From contig QEVI01000003.1 of NCBI GenBank assembly GCA_003576855.1, positions 1 through 55,303 on the forward strand: DNA of 55,303 nt, given 5' to 3'. A program made the position numbers and the translations under genes. The DNA comes from Planctomycetota bacterium. GTDB taxonomy: Bacteria; Planctomycetota; Planctomycetia; Pirellulales; Lacipirellulaceae. Positions 9,034-18,600 of the stretch are shown here, in pieces; within the stretch, counting starts at the first letter, position 1, and each line of letters begins with the position of its first letter. The notes under the pieces are model-generated. The model saw only the letters and a list, made by a program, of their open reading frames with translations. It ran no database searches and had not been told where the DNA came from.

Positions 9034-10305
9034 CTAAACCTCCGGCAACTCATACCCGGCCCGCCGCGGCCGGTCCAGCAGCCCATTTGCCTGGTCGTCG
9101 CCGACAAACCGTTCGTTTTCCGGGTCCCACGTCAGCCGCCGGCCTAGTTCGCGGGTAATGTTCACGAGGTGGCATACGCTGATCGAACGGTGTCCGATTT
9201 CCACATCCGCGTTGGGCAATTCGCGGGTCTTGATGCAATCGAGCCAGTTCTGAATGTGCGGCCGGGCAATCCAGCCGTCCCCTTCCCACTTCCCCTGCAC
9301 GGCCGGCGGCGGCGCGTCCTTCACGAAGTCCGGCGGATTGGTGGTGAACTTGTTGCGATTGATCTCCATCTTGCACTGGCTGCCGATGAAAATCGCGCCC
9401 CCCATCGGGCCGCCTTCCAACTCGAAGCTCACCAACGTCCCGTCGTCGTACTTCATCGACACCTTGCCGTGGGGACCGGGCGTCTCCGGCCAGAGCTCCG
9501 TCGGGCCGCTGTGGCTTTTGCCAAGCGCCCACTGAATCTGGTCGACGCCGTGCGCTCCCCAATTGGTCATCTCGCCGCCGGAATAATCCCGCCACTGCAT
9601 CCAGCCGAACTGCAACTGCGCGTTAAACGGCCGCAACGGCGCCGGGCCGCACCACGCGTTCCAGTCGTCTCCCTCGGGCGTCGGCTCCTCAGGCAGCGTC
9701 TCCATGGATCGTGGCCCGGTGTAGCAAACGCCTTGCACCTTCTTGATAGTCCCCAGCCCCCCCTCGCGAACGAAGCGGCAGCAGAACTCGTTGATCTCCA
9801 TCGTCCGCTGCTGCGAACCGACCTGGAACACCCGCCCCAGTTTTCGCGCCGCAGTGACCAGCGCCCGACCTTCGCGAATGTACGCTGTTAGCGGCTTTTC
9901 GGCGTACACGTCGAGCCCGGCCTGCATCGCCCGGATGCACGGCAGCGTACGGCCGTGATCGGGCGTCGCGACGACGACCGCGTCAAGCTGCTCCTTATCG
10001 AGCATCGAGCGGTAGTCCCGGTAAGCGGGCCAGGTCTGCTGTTTTTGCTGGAGCGTCTCGGCCATCCGTTGCAGGTAGCAGTCAGCGATCGCGACGATCC
10101 GGCCCCCATCGGGGACTTGGTCCATGAGCTGCCGCGCCCGCCCGCCCGTACCGATGAAGCCGATGCGCACCTGCTCGCTGGGCGGCGCCGCCCCTTCGCG
10201 GCCCAGCACACGCGCAGGAAGGTACATCGGCAGGGCAATCGCCGCGCTAGCCGCGCCGGCGCGCTGCACGAACGTGCGCCGCGAAATGCAAATAGGCCTG
10301 GACAT
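9034..10305 (-). CDS. Gfo/Idh/MocA family oxidoreductase, TAT-exported
   Basis: The protein has 423 residues. A twin-arginine signal (SRRTFVQRAG, then a hydrophobic stretch) leads into an NAD(P)-binding Rossmann fold at RIGFIGTGGRARQLMDQ. VVVATPDHGRTLPCIRAMQAGLDVYAEKPLT follows and contains the family's conserved EKP motif. The C-terminal half has the GFO_IDH_MocA C-type fold. Such exported enzymes oxidise or reduce sugars or sugar acids and, in planctomycetes, often neighbour sulfatases. The exact substrate is unknown. I chose the ATG at 10305 because the TAT motif follows at once; the upstream 22 codons (from 10371) are not signal-like. Confidence 0.92.
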   Translation of the reverse strand: MSRPICISRRTFVQRAGAASAAIALPMYLPARVLGREGAAPPSEQVRIGFIGTGGRARQLMDQVPDGGRIVAIADCYLQRMAETLQQKQQTWPAYRDYRSMLDKEQLDAVVVATPDHGRTLPCIRAMQAGLDVYAEKPLTAYIREGRALVTAARKLGRVFQVGSQQRTMEINEFCCRFVREGGLGTIKKVQGVCYTGPRSMETLPEEPTPEGDDWNAWCGPAPLRPFNAQLQFGWMQWRDYSGGEMTNWGAHGVDQIQWALGKSHSGPTELWPETPGPHGKVSMKYDDGTLVSFELEGGPMGGAIFIGSQCKMEINRNKFTTNPPDFVKDAPPPAVQGKWEGDGWIARPHIQNWLDCIKTRELPNADVEIGHRSISVCHLVNITRELGRRLTWDPENERFVGDDQANGLLDRPRRAGYELPEV

Positions 10306-10405
10306 AGGTCCGCTCCTAGGGCTCGATTCGTCAACTAAGATCGCTGAAAAGGGCCGCCAGATGGCCGCCATTGTACTCGAAGCGGCGCACTGCGCGCACC
10401 CATGG

Positions 10406-11539
10406 CTACCGCGGCGGCGCGACGAGTTTGGCCTTCGTCGCTTCCGCCGGCTTCAGGTGCACGTCGAGCCAGCCATAGATGAGCTGGCGAGCGTCGTGCG
10501 GCACAGCATGCCCGCCGCCATGCACGTAGAACGCGAAGTTCTGCGGAGCCCCGGTGAGCTCGTACACGCGCATCACGCTGGCGAGCATCAAGACCCGCTG
10601 CCGTTGCACCAGCGGGTCGCCGTCGTTGAGCGCCGACACGTCCAGCAGCGCCCGCGGCGCCGCCAGCGCCATGATTTCATGAAAGTCGATCGGCGGCAGC
10701 TCGCCCCGCATCAGTCCGGGGCGTATGTGTTTGAAGTACACGTACCAGTGGTCGCGCGCCCAATCGTCAACGCGCGGGTTGTGCCGAAAGAACGCTGCCG
10801 CGCAATTGCTCGCCGCGGCGCGAACCCGCTCGTCGTAGGCCGCCAGAAAGATCGCTCCCTGCCCGCCCAGCGAGTGCCCCATGACGCCGATCCTCGCGGC
10901 GTCCACCTCGGCCATGCCGGTCAATACGTCGATCGCGATGGAGTGCTCGTAAGTGAACTTGCCGACGGCCGTCCACTCTGGATGCTTGGCGTAGAAGTCG
11001 GCCGTATCGTAAGGGCAGGCCGCGGGCGTGCGCTGCCCCGAAACGAAATGCTCCGGCGCGATCACGATGTAGCCCCGCCGGCAGAGGTGGTCGAGGTACG
11101 CCTTATCGGGGTTGTCGACGAGCCCGGCCGCCTGCTCGATGCCGTGCGGAAACGTACCGTGGAGCGCCACGACGCCCGGCGCCTTGCCGGCAAGCTGCAG
11201 CGGCACGCCGATATAAGCGCGGGCCCGTTCGCCGACCTCCACCTGATAACTGACCAGCCGCCGCTGGTACTGCCCGTCGACGACCACCGACTCATGTTCC
11301 TGCAAGCCCTGGGGCGGCCGTGCGGGTTTGTATTGGTCACGAATCAAATCGAGAAACCGCGACCGCAGCGCCGAGCGCCGGGATGCCCAATCTTCCCGGT
11401 CGCCAATGCCCGCCGTCAGGTCGTCCCACGACGATTGCACCGGCTCGCTGGGGTAGTCGGCCTGCCGTCGGGCTTCCCCCCGGAGAGAAACGGGCGCTGC
11501 GAGCGCCGCCAGGAACAGCCCCAATCGAAATCGCTGCAT
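10406..11539 (-). CDS. Secreted alpha/beta hydrolase (esterase-like)
   Basis: The protein has 377 residues with a short signal peptide (about 1-21). The alpha/beta hydrolase core shows PGVVALHGTF (oxyanion strand) and the nucleophile elbow GHSLGGQG (Ser223). An acidic residue is likely in the ALLDVSALNDGDPLV region, and the catalytic His candidate lies in HGGGHAVPHDAR. The layout resembles dienelactone-hydrolase-like or acetyl-esterase-like proteins found in polysaccharide-degradation clusters. With the neighbouring sulfatase and oxidoreductase, removal of acyl groups from a glycan is plausible but not shown. Confidence 0.85.
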   Translation of the reverse strand: MQRFRLGLFLAALAAPVSLRGEARRQADYPSEPVQSSWDDLTAGIGDREDWASRRSALRSRFLDLIRDQYKPARPPQGLQEHESVVVDGQYQRRLVSYQVEVGERARAYIGVPLQLAGKAPGVVALHGTFPHGIEQAAGLVDNPDKAYLDHLCRRGYIVIAPEHFVSGQRTPAACPYDTADFYAKHPEWTAVGKFTYEHSIAIDVLTGMAEVDAARIGVMGHSLGGQGAIFLAAYDERVRAAASNCAAAFFRHNPRVDDWARDHWYVYFKHIRPGLMRGELPPIDFHEIMALAAPRALLDVSALNDGDPLVQRQRVLMLASVMRVYELTGAPQNFAFYVHGGGHAVPHDARQLIYGWLDVHLKPAEATKAKLVAPPR

Positions 11540-11836
11540 GCTTTAACCTGAACAATAAAGGCCGCCTCGCGCGGGCCGAATCTGGTAGCCCACCGAGTGC
11601 TATCGAACCGCAACCGCTTGCAACAGTGTACTGGCGCCGACTTCCGCTGGCATCGGAGGCCACTTCTTAATGCGCCGCGTCTCACATGGAGACCCGCTTT
11701 TGGTCGAAGGTCGTCCAGCAGCATTTCCCGCGGCGGTTCTCGATCGAGCGAACCCTCCGCTAGGCCAATCCGTAAGTCATGACAAGCAACCGCCTTGACC
11801 GCCGGACGGCCGCTCGGCGAGCCGTCCAAGCGCGAT
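11540..11836. other. Intergenic region, no gene seen
   Basis: Together with the promoter that follows, this is about 400 bases between the hydrolase start and the small gene at 11947. An open frame on the minus strand runs through it, but its composition is Arg/Pro/Ser-rich and it has no recognisable domain. I see no RNA gene. Confidence 0.6.
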
Positions 11837-11837
11837 C

Positions 11838-11855
11838 CCGGCATCATGTTTGCTA
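11838..11855 (+). promoter_or_regulatory. Sigma-54 promoter candidate P1
   Basis: GG at 11840-11841 and GC at 11852-11853 are separated by exactly 10 bases, reading CCGGCATC-N4-TTGCTA. The consensus is YTGGCACG-N4-TTGCW, so the -12 element is perfect and the -24 element is one or two bases off. The ATG of the next gene (11947) lies about 80 bases after the expected start site. Confidence 0.6.
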
Positions 11856-11946
11856 CTGAGGTTTTTGACGAGGCACAGCCACCATTTCTGGGAGCAACCT
11901 GCGGGGCTTTGCACACCAGGAGAAGCCACGACGAAGGGAATGAAAT

Positions 11947-12117
11947 ATGAGCAGGGAAACGATTGAACAACGCGCTGCCAGCATTCGGCGGAATTGGTCT
12001 CGCCATGAACGACGCCGGCGGGCCTTGGAAAGCAACCAACGGTGCCTCGACTTGCTGATGCGGCTATGCATCGCCAACGAGCGACGAGGGCCGCAGTGGG
12101 ACGCCCGGAGCGCCTAG
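11947..12117 (+). CDS. Small basic protein, 56 aa, unknown
   Basis: The protein begins MSRETIEQRAASIRRNWS and is rich in Arg, with a helix-forming middle part (LESNQRCLDLLMRLC). No domain is recognised. Support for a real gene comes from a purine-rich leader (AAGGGAATGAAAT) before the ATG, the sigma-54-like promoter about 100 bases upstream, and the co-oriented Cys-rich gene 70 bases downstream. It may be the first gene of a two-gene operon. Nucleic-acid binding would fit its charge but is speculation. Confidence 0.5.
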   Translation: MSRETIEQRAASIRRNWSRHERRRRALESNQRCLDLLMRLCIANERRGPQWDARSA

Positions 12118-12186
12118 CGCGCAGATCCAATAGATTCGTTGGGACGCGACTTCGATTCCTACCACAAGACGGCGGAGGACCGGAAA

Positions 12187-12420
12187 ATGGCCCTATGCGA
12201 GGTGTGCGGCAACGACTACGACAAGGCCTTCACGGTGACTCTCCAGGGCGCCGAGCATGTCTTTGACTCGTTCGAATGCGCCATCCACGCCCTGGCGCCC
12301 GAATGCCCCCATTGCCATTGCCGGGTCGTCGGGCACGGCGTCGAAGCCAATGGCGAAGTCTATTGCTGCGCTCACTGCGCGGAACACAGCGGCGTCGTGG
12401 GATTGAAGGATCGCACGTAG
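12187..12420 (+). CDS. Cys/His-rich metallothionein-like protein
   Basis: The protein has 77 residues from the ATG at 12187 (MALCEVCGNDYDKAF). Nine Cys (4, 7, 31, 40, 43, 45, 60, 61, 64) and several His are arranged as CxxC, then CPHCHC, then YCCAHCAEH. The C-terminal half (CxC, xVxxxGVxxxGxxYCC) resembles the zinc-finger part of bacterial metallothioneins such as SmtA/BmtA. The N-terminal CEVCGNDYDKAF is a small zinc-ribbon-like knuckle. It probably binds zinc or other soft metals in the cytoplasm as a buffer or a stress protein. An upstream in-frame codon at 12139 gives a longer form that lacks family-like sequence. Confidence 0.75.
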   Translation: MALCEVCGNDYDKAFTVTLQGAEHVFDSFECAIHALAPECPHCHCRVVGHGVEANGEVYCCAHCAEHSGVVGLKDRT

Positions 12421-12535
12421 TGCGCGAGGTCCTTCGCGGTAGTTAGTTGGGCTTCTCCATTCTGCCCAGAACACGAACCCTCTCCGGTTGAAGACCAACG
12501 GCCCCTCACGGCCGACCACGCAACCGTTGCAGCCT

Positions 12536-13006
12536 TCAGCTTTCCAGCTCCCGGACGCTGACCGCGTCGAGCAGCGAGCCCGCGACCGCGCCCCACACTA
12601 GGTGGGCGACGATCATCTGCATGTTCCGGCCGGCAGGTTCTTCTATGGCGCTGCGTCGGACTTTGGCCGCCGGCAACCAGCCCAAATAACTTGCGGCCCA
12701 CACCGCCATGCCGACTGCGGCGCCTGCTATAGGTCGAGGTAGCGGTAGCCGCCCAGCCGCCGCGCCGAGTAGGCCCCCAGCCGCGGCGCCAAAACCATAA
12801 TGGGCCGCCACCGTTAGTGCATCGATGTGGTCATTGGCCAGGCGGTGCTTCACCGCGGCCTTTTCGAGGGCGTGCTCGGTGATCTGCCGGGGCGGCAACC
12901 GACCTTGACTCTGCCGCGGCACATAGCGGTCGGCGGCTTTCATGGTCCACGTCATGGGCGCCGTGGCGATCGCACCGGCAATGCCGCCGCGGATTACGTT
13001 GTGCAT
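12536..13006 (-). CDS. Small membrane protein, unknown (DUF1440-like layout)
   Basis: The protein has 156 residues with Gly/Ala-rich hydrophobic segments near 5-20, 70-90, 93-113 and 132-150. It starts IRGGIAGAIATAPMTWTMKA, reminiscent of YagU/DUF1440-like membrane proteins. The match is by layout only. The ATG at 13006 follows GGTGAGG at good spacing. A sigma-54 promoter candidate (P2) lies about 45 bases upstream. It converges with the metallothionein-like gene. Confidence 0.7.
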   Translation of the reverse strand: MHNVIRGGIAGAIATAPMTWTMKAADRYVPRQSQGRLPPRQITEHALEKAAVKHRLANDHIDALTVAAHYGFGAAAGGLLGAAAGRLPLPRPIAGAAVGMAVWAASYLGWLPAAKVRRSAIEEPAGRNMQMIVAHLVWGAVAGSLLDAVSVRELES

Positions 13007-13047
13007 GGCAACCTCACCGGCTCAAGCGGGTGACCCGCCCCGCGCAC

Positions 13048-13063
13048 TGCACATAGCATGCCG
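13048..13063 (-). promoter_or_regulatory. Sigma-54 promoter candidate P2
   Basis: On the minus strand GG (13062-13061) and GC (13050-13049) are 10 bases apart, reading CGGCATG-N4-GTGCA. The expected start site is about 30 bases before the ATG at 13006, a natural leader length. The -24 and -12 elements each deviate at one position, so this is among the weaker of the seven sites. Confidence 0.5.
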
Positions 13064-13136
13064 CAAGGGCAATGGTCAGCGCAGGGCCTGTCCGCCGTTG
13101 CATCGACGGCTCAAGTCGGACCCCGGATGTGCGCAC

Positions 13137-13175
13137 AAAAAAAGCCCGGCGCGAGCGAGCTTGCCCGCGCCGGGC
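13137..13175 (-). terminator. Rho-independent terminator of the DUF4142-like gene
   Basis: On the minus strand a 10-bp GC-rich stem (13175-13166 with 13153-13144, core GCCCGGCGCG) is followed at once by seven T. It starts 31 bases after the stop codon of the gene ending at 13207. Confidence 0.92.
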
Positions 13176-13206
13176 GTCACGCAATGCCTTGGCTAGCTGG
13201 TGCGTC

Positions 13207-14061
13207 CTATTGGCGCTGCGTCTCGCCTTGACCGGCTGCCGCCCGGGCCGGGCTATCGGCCGCGTCAAGCTGCTCCAGAATCGTCCGCGCTTGCGCCAGA
13301 TGATGCTCGGTCATTTGCGTCCCTTGCTGAACGATGGGCTGCATCTCGTTCGACACGCGGCCCTCCGCCGCCTTCAAATGAGCCAGCATGCCCGTGTGCA
13401 GGAACATCTGCGCGCCCATGAAACACTTGTCGAACTCCGCGCCCTGCTTCTTGCTCAGTTCTTGCGTGGTCATTGCCAGGCACTGTTGCTTGACGTCGCG
13501 CATGTACTGGGCCATCTGCTGCGTGGGGTCGTTCTGGCCGGCCGACGCCGTCCCGCTGCGCTGGTTCCCCGCCGCGGCGGCGCTAGCAGTCCGCTCGCCG
13601 GCGGGCGATTCCGTGTCGGCGCTGCGGGTGGTCAGCGGCGGGTTGCCGGCCGACTCGCTGCGGGCGCTTCGCGCGGCGCCGCCCGTTTCGGCGCCTTGCG
13701 CCGTCAGTTGCAGGTTGAGGCTTGCCAGGTGGGGCGCCGCCTGTTCGATCTTCGACACCGCCTGCTGATGCTGCTCGATCATCGTCTGCGCGAATTGCTT
13801 GACCTGTTCGTTCTGCGATCGCTGCAGGCCTAGTTGCGATAGCGCGATTTCTTCCTGGTTCCCCAACAAGAGCGCGACGGCGATGTGTTGCTGGAGCGGG
13901 TCCTGAGCGGACGCGTTTGCCGCCTGCTCGCTGCTCGGCTGGGCGGTCCGGGTCGTCGTCGCCTCGGTGCGCGCCTCGCGCTGCGTGGCAGTGCTCTGGC
14001 CAAATGATTGACCAGCAAACGTGATGACCGCCGCCGCCGCTAGTGCCATAGTTCTTCTCAT
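13207..14061 (-). CDS. Secreted DUF4142-type protein
   Basis: The protein has 284 residues. The signal peptide (1-22, ending QSFGQ) is followed by a Thr/Ala/Gln-rich linker. A helical region starting HIAVALLLGNQEEIALSQLG contains FAQTMIEQHQQAVSKIEQ, typical of the ferritin-like DUF4142 family. After a second low-complexity insert, another helical part (MRDVKQQCLAMTTQELSKKQ) ends in HHLAQARTILEQL. The split of the DUF4142 fold by a long disordered insert is unusual. The ATG at 14061 follows AGGAGA, and P3 lies about 245 bases upstream. The function is unknown; the family is often induced by envelope or osmotic stress. Confidence 0.85.
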   Translation of the reverse strand: MRRTMALAAAAVITFAGQSFGQSTATQREARTEATTTRTAQPSSEQAANASAQDPLQQHIAVALLLGNQEEIALSQLGLQRSQNEQVKQFAQTMIEQHQQAVSKIEQAAPHLASLNLQLTAQGAETGGAARSARSESAGNPPLTTRSADTESPAGERTASAAAAGNQRSGTASAGQNDPTQQMAQYMRDVKQQCLAMTTQELSKKQGAEFDKCFMGAQMFLHTGMLAHLKAAEGRVSNEMQPIVQQGTQMTEHHLAQARTILEQLDAADSPARAAAGQGETQRQ

Positions 14062-14304
14062 GTTCAATTCTCCTAGGTAAAGAAAAAGAAACTGTTCGAC
14101 TCAACGGGATGCGTCAGCAAACATCGCCTCGTCCGTCGTCGGCCCGCTCCAACGTCATCGAGGGTTCGACGTTCTAGCTCTCGCCACGCCGCCGCTACGC
14201 CCCTTCGCGAACGATGCCAGGTTGCGGCCATGGCGAATCGGCAATGACGACGCGTCGCTAGCACCGCGCCCCGAGGACGCGCCGAAGCAAGGCATGCCTA
14301 GGCT

Positions 14305-14320
14305 TGCAATGGATGTGCCG
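14305..14320 (-). promoter_or_regulatory. Sigma-54 promoter candidate P3
   Basis: On the minus strand GG (14319-14318) and GC (14307-14306) have N10 between them, reading CGGCACA-N4-TTGCA. Only the first base of the -24 hexamer differs from TGGCAC. It drives toward the DUF4142-like gene, leaving a leader of about 230 bases. Confidence 0.6.
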
Positions 14321-14588
14321 CGGACGCGCGAAACCAACACGGCCTTCCGCGCGCCCGCGACTCTCGCTTCGGCATTCGTTCCGCCCTAACGCGTTTGCCG
14401 TAACCGGCGCCTGATCGCGGCGATTTCTGCAGGCGTGCTGAAGCCTGCTCTAGATCGCGCGGTTGTTAACAGTCCAGCCAGCCGAGGCTGCGAGGTGTCC
14501 CAAGTTCTGCCAGGACGATTGAGCTTCAACCACGACGAATCGCCGCTAAGCCGTTCTGTCGCATTTCATCGGGGACTAACGCCCGCCG
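14321..14588. other. Intergenic space between divergent promoters P3 and P4
   Basis: No gene is seen. Because P3 and P4 point away from each other, this 270-base stretch is the place to look for activator binding sites shared by both. I could not define a convincing repeated palindrome by eye. Confidence 0.5.
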
Positions 14589-14589
14589 C

Positions 14590-14607
14590 TTGGCACGATA
14601 AATGCTA
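14590..14607 (+). promoter_or_regulatory. Sigma-54 promoter candidate P4
   Basis: The sequence TTGGCACG-N4-ATGCTA has GG at 14592-14593 and GC at 14604-14605, 10 bases apart. The -24 half is a perfect consensus and the -12 half has A for the first T. The next gene in this direction starts at 14802; the roughly 190 bases between hold no ORF I can support. Confidence 0.6.
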
Positions 14608-14801
14608 ACCACCCCCAGCGAAGGCGCTGCCCTGCCGACCGTCCAGTTCTCCGTCACAGCAGTCTTTCGGGTACTACATTTAGCCGGCCCGCTCGCGGGC
14701 CGAACTGGGCAACCACGCCTGCTTAACGCGCTAGCTGAAAACACGCTCTGACCGGCCGCCAGTTCCATCGGGGCCCTACTGAACACTCCACGAGTATCGC
14801 C

Positions 14802-15317
14802 ATGCCGCGCGAGGATGTCGTTATCGCCGTGTTCGCCACGACCCGCGCAGCCGAGGAGGCCGTCGCTCGCCTGGACGACGCCGGGTGGCGCGGCGACTGC
14901 GTTTCGCTCATCACGCCCAGCGAGGACCGCCGGCTCGAAGCCGCCGGCCCCTTGGATCAAGGCGACCAGAGCGAGAAAGCCGCCGGCATCGGCGCCGCGG
15001 CCGGCGCTACGCTCGGCCTGCTGGCAGGAGCGGCGCTGCTGGCCGTACCGGGCATCGGGCCCGTGGCCTTCGCCGGCGCCATGGCCAGCGGCCTGACCGG
15101 CGGACTCGTCGGCGGGCTCGTCGGCGCCATGAGCGGCTGGGGCGTGAAGGAGGACCAGGTGCGGCAGTACGAAGGCGACCTTCGCCTTGGGAAGTCGCTG
15201 GTCGTCGTTGCCGGCGACCCGCTGCGGCTAGCCAACGCCCAGGCCGCCCTGGAGGACTGCGGCGCCGAGCGCGTGACGCTGCACGCCGAGTCGGCGGACC
15301 CGATCGTCGACCGGTAG
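14802..15317 (+). CDS. Stress-type protein with YflT-like domain and glycine zipper
   Basis: The protein has 171 residues. The N-terminal 40 (VVIAVFATTRAAEEAVARLDDAGW) and the C-terminal 45 (GKSLVVVAGDPLRLANAQAALEDCGAERV) form the alpha-beta sandwich seen in general stress protein 17M/YflT-like proteins. Between them is a long Gly/Ala segment (about 58-112, GIGAAAGATLGLLAGAALL...) of glycine-zipper type that probably inserts into or contacts the membrane. Proteins of this kind are common in stress regulons. The role is unknown. The ATG at 14802 is preceded by no strong Shine-Dalgarno. Confidence 0.78.
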   Translation: MPREDVVIAVFATTRAAEEAVARLDDAGWRGDCVSLITPSEDRRLEAAGPLDQGDQSEKAAGIGAAAGATLGLLAGAALLAVPGIGPVAFAGAMASGLTGGLVGGLVGAMSGWGVKEDQVRQYEGDLRLGKSLVVVAGDPLRLANAQAALEDCGAERVTLHAESADPIVDR

Positions 15318-15328
15318 ACGCGCCAACC

Positions 15329-15450
15329 GTTGACGACGGCGCCGCCAATGAGCCGCTGCAGCCTCGGCCTTTGGCCGAGGGTCGCTCTCCATGAGGACGA
15401 ACTCAGTCGCAGTTCTAAGCCACCCCCGGACAAATCCCGGGGCAGCATGG
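15329..15450 (+). repeat. Dispersed double-hairpin intergenic repeat, copy 2
   Basis: This is the plus-strand counterpart of 2933-3056. The first stem is 15362-15369 with 15373-15380, loop TTT. The second is 15424-15430 with 15435-15442, with one bulged base. The shared blocks include GCGCCGCCAA, CTGCAGCC, CGGCCTTTGGCCG and GCTCTCCA. It lies between the YflT-like gene and the hybrid kinase. The remainder of this 340-base gap holds nothing I recognise. Confidence 0.7.
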
Positions 15451-15660
15451 GACGTCAACGACGCGTCATTGGCTGCGCAACGCCCGCGCCAAGCACGGGC
15501 AGCAACCCTGCGCCAGACGACCCGGCCGCCCCGAATGCGTATAATCGTCGCAGCGCTGCGTCGCGAGTATGATAGCATTTGCAGATGGCGCCGCCGCGGA
15601 ATCCCGGTCACGGCTAATCCCGGCTGAAGGCATGCGCCCTTGTCGAACGCCCACCTACGA

Positions 15661-18600
15661 ATGACCACCAGCGCCGCAACGGAAAACGGGCTGAAGACGG
15701 CCGGCGAGACCCCGTCCGCGGGCCAACCTGCGCACTGGCAGCTTATCGAACGGCTGCCGGCCGCGGTGTACGCCTGCGACGTCACCGGCAGAATCACTCT
15801 ATTCAACGAAGCGGCCGTGCGGTTATGGGGCGTCCGCCCGCAGCTCGGCCACACGCGCTGGTGCGGTTCTCACCGCATTTACTCGACAGACGGTCAGCCG
15901 GTTCCGCTCGACCGCTGCCCCATGGCGGTTTCGTTGCGCGAGCAGCGGCCCGTGCCGCCTACGGAGATCGTCGTCGAGCGGCCCGACGGCCAGCGCCGCC
16001 ATGTGCTGGCCCACCCCGAGCTTATCCGGGACGACGCCGGCGCGGTCATCGGCGCTCAGAACATGCTGGTGGACATCACCGAGTTGAAAGAGACCGAAGC
16101 CGCCCTGGCCGGCGCCAAGGACGATTTAGCCGCTCAGGTTGAAGCCCTCACGAATTTGCACGATCTGGCGATGACGCTTGCCGGGCCCCTCGATCTGCAC
16201 AGCGCGCTGGTCGCCGTGGTCCAGACGCTGGTGCGCGTGCATGGCGCCCAGGCCGGCCTGGTAGCGCTCCACGACCCCGAGAGCGGCTATCTCAAGACGG
16301 CCGCCAGCGTCGGCTTTAGCCGTCGGGGCCAGCAGCTACTGGGCAACGTACTGCCCGGCATGCTGGCGGGAGCGCGGGGATCGGCCTTCGCCACCGGGCG
16401 CCGCGCCGTCGTCGAAGACGTCGAGTCCGACCCCCGGTTCGAGGCGTATCGCGCCGCCGCTCGCGAGGCCGGCTTCCGCGCCGTGCACAGCACGCCGATT
16501 CTCACCAGAACCGGCGACCTGCTGGGCGCGCTCTCCGTGCATTTCGCCCAGCGGCGCGTGCCGACGCGGCGGGAAGAGCAATTCGCCGATCTTTGCGCCC
16601 GGCACGCGGCCGACGCCATTGAGGCGGCCCGCAGCCAGCAAGCGCTCCGCGAGAGCGAACAGCGGTTCAGCATGTTCATGCGACACCTGCCCGGCCTGGC
16701 GTGGATCAAAGACGCCGATGGCCGCTACGTGTTCGTCAATGACGCCGCCGAACGCGCTTTCCGCCGGACGCAAGGGGAACTCTACGGCCGGACCGACCGC
16801 GACCTGTTCTCGCCGGCGACGGCTCGTCAATTCACCGAAAACGATCAACAGGCGCTTACCGCACGCACGGCCGTCGAGACCATCGAAACGCTCGAACACG
16901 AGGACGGCGTCCACCACTCGCTCGTCAGCAAGTTCCCCATTCCAGGACCTAACGGCGAGCCCTCGCTGATCGGCGGCATCGCCATCGACGTCACCGAGCG
17001 GGTCCACGCCGAACAAGCCCTACGAGACAGCGAAGAACGGTTCCGCGCCGTGACGATGAACGCGCCGGTGGCCATCTTCATTAAAGACCTCGAGGGACGC
17101 TACACGCTGTGCAACCCGATTGCCTCGCAGGCCCTGGGCGCCCCGCAAGGGGCCGTCGGACGCACCGACTACGACCTGCTGCCCCGCGAAGTCGCCGATC
17201 GAATACGCCAATTCGACCTGGAAGTCGTCAACGGCGGCCGAGCCATCGAATGCGAAGAGGTTCTTCCGCGGGGCGGTGCGGACCGATTCTTCCTGTCGGC
17301 GAAGTTCCCCTTAAGGAACGTCGAGGGGGCCACCATCGGCGTGGCTGGCGTGGCCGTAGACGTCACCGATCGCAAACGCGCGCAGCAGGCGCTCCGCGAA
17401 AGCGAGCGCCGCTTGCTGCTGGCCACGCAGGCCGGAAAGGTCGGCGTATGGGCCTGGGACATCGAATGCAACCGCATCTCGTGGTCCGAGTCGCTGCAGA
17501 ACATGCTCGGCGCCAACCCGGCCGAACTGCCCGACGGCGAAGGCTTCGAGTCGCTGGTCCACCCCGACGATCGTCCCCGCGTGCAGCAAGCCCTTCAAGC
17601 CGCCCTGGAGCGGAACGCTCCCCTGGAACTGGAGTTCCGCGCCGTTCGACCCGATGGCGGACACGCCTGGCTGTTCAGCAACGCTTCGGTCATTCGCGAG
17701 GGCGGCAAGCCGGTGAGGATGCTCGGCGCGACGCTCGACATCACCGAACGCAAGCAAAGCGAAATCGCCCTCAGCGACAGCGAGGCCCGCTTCCGCGCCC
17801 TCGCCCGGCACGCGCCGGTCGGCATCTTCCAAACCGACGAGCGGGGCAACAACGTCTTCGTCAACGAGGGCTGGCAACAGATGGCCGGCATGACCGCCGA
17901 ACAGGCCAAGGGCGAAGGCTGGATCAACGCCATTCACCCCGAAGACCGCGAGCGGGTCCTCGCCGGCTGGAACGACGCGCTGGCGCGCACGGCAAACTCC
18001 GAGGCGGAATTCCGCTTTCTCCGGCCCGACGGCGTCGTCACCTGGCTGCAAGGCAAAGCCGTGCCGCTCCGCGACCAGCAAGGCGACATGTACGGCTATA
18101 TCGGCACGGTCGTCGATATTACCGCCCGCAAGGACGCCGAGGCCGCCTTGCGCAACAGCGAACGGATGTACCGCGCCATCGGCGAGTCGATCGACTACGG
18201 CATCTGGGTATGCGACGCCGAAGGCCGAAACATCTACGCCAGCGAATCGTTTCTCAACCTGGTCGGCATCACCCAGGAGCAATGCTCCAACCTGGGTTGG
18301 ACCGAGCTGTTGCATCCCGATGACGTCGACCAGACCGTGGCCGCGTGGCGTCAATGCGTAGCGGCGGGCGGTTCGTGGGACATCGAGCACCGCTTCCGCG
18401 GTCGCGACGGGAAGTGGCATCCGATCCTCGCACGCGGCGTCCCCGTGAAGAACAACCGCGGCGAGATCGTCGCCTGGGTCGGAATCAATCTCGACATCAG
18501 CGAGCTGAAGGAAGTCGAAAGCGAGCTCCGCGAGAGCGAAGCCCGCTTCCGCAACATGGCCGACAATGCGCCCGTCCTCATCTGGGTGCACGGCGTCGGC

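Noticed and set aside
15498-15511. GG-N10-GC site before the hybrid kinase
   Set aside because: Reads GGGCAGC-N4-CTGCG; both elements are poor, and it lies just behind the repeat.
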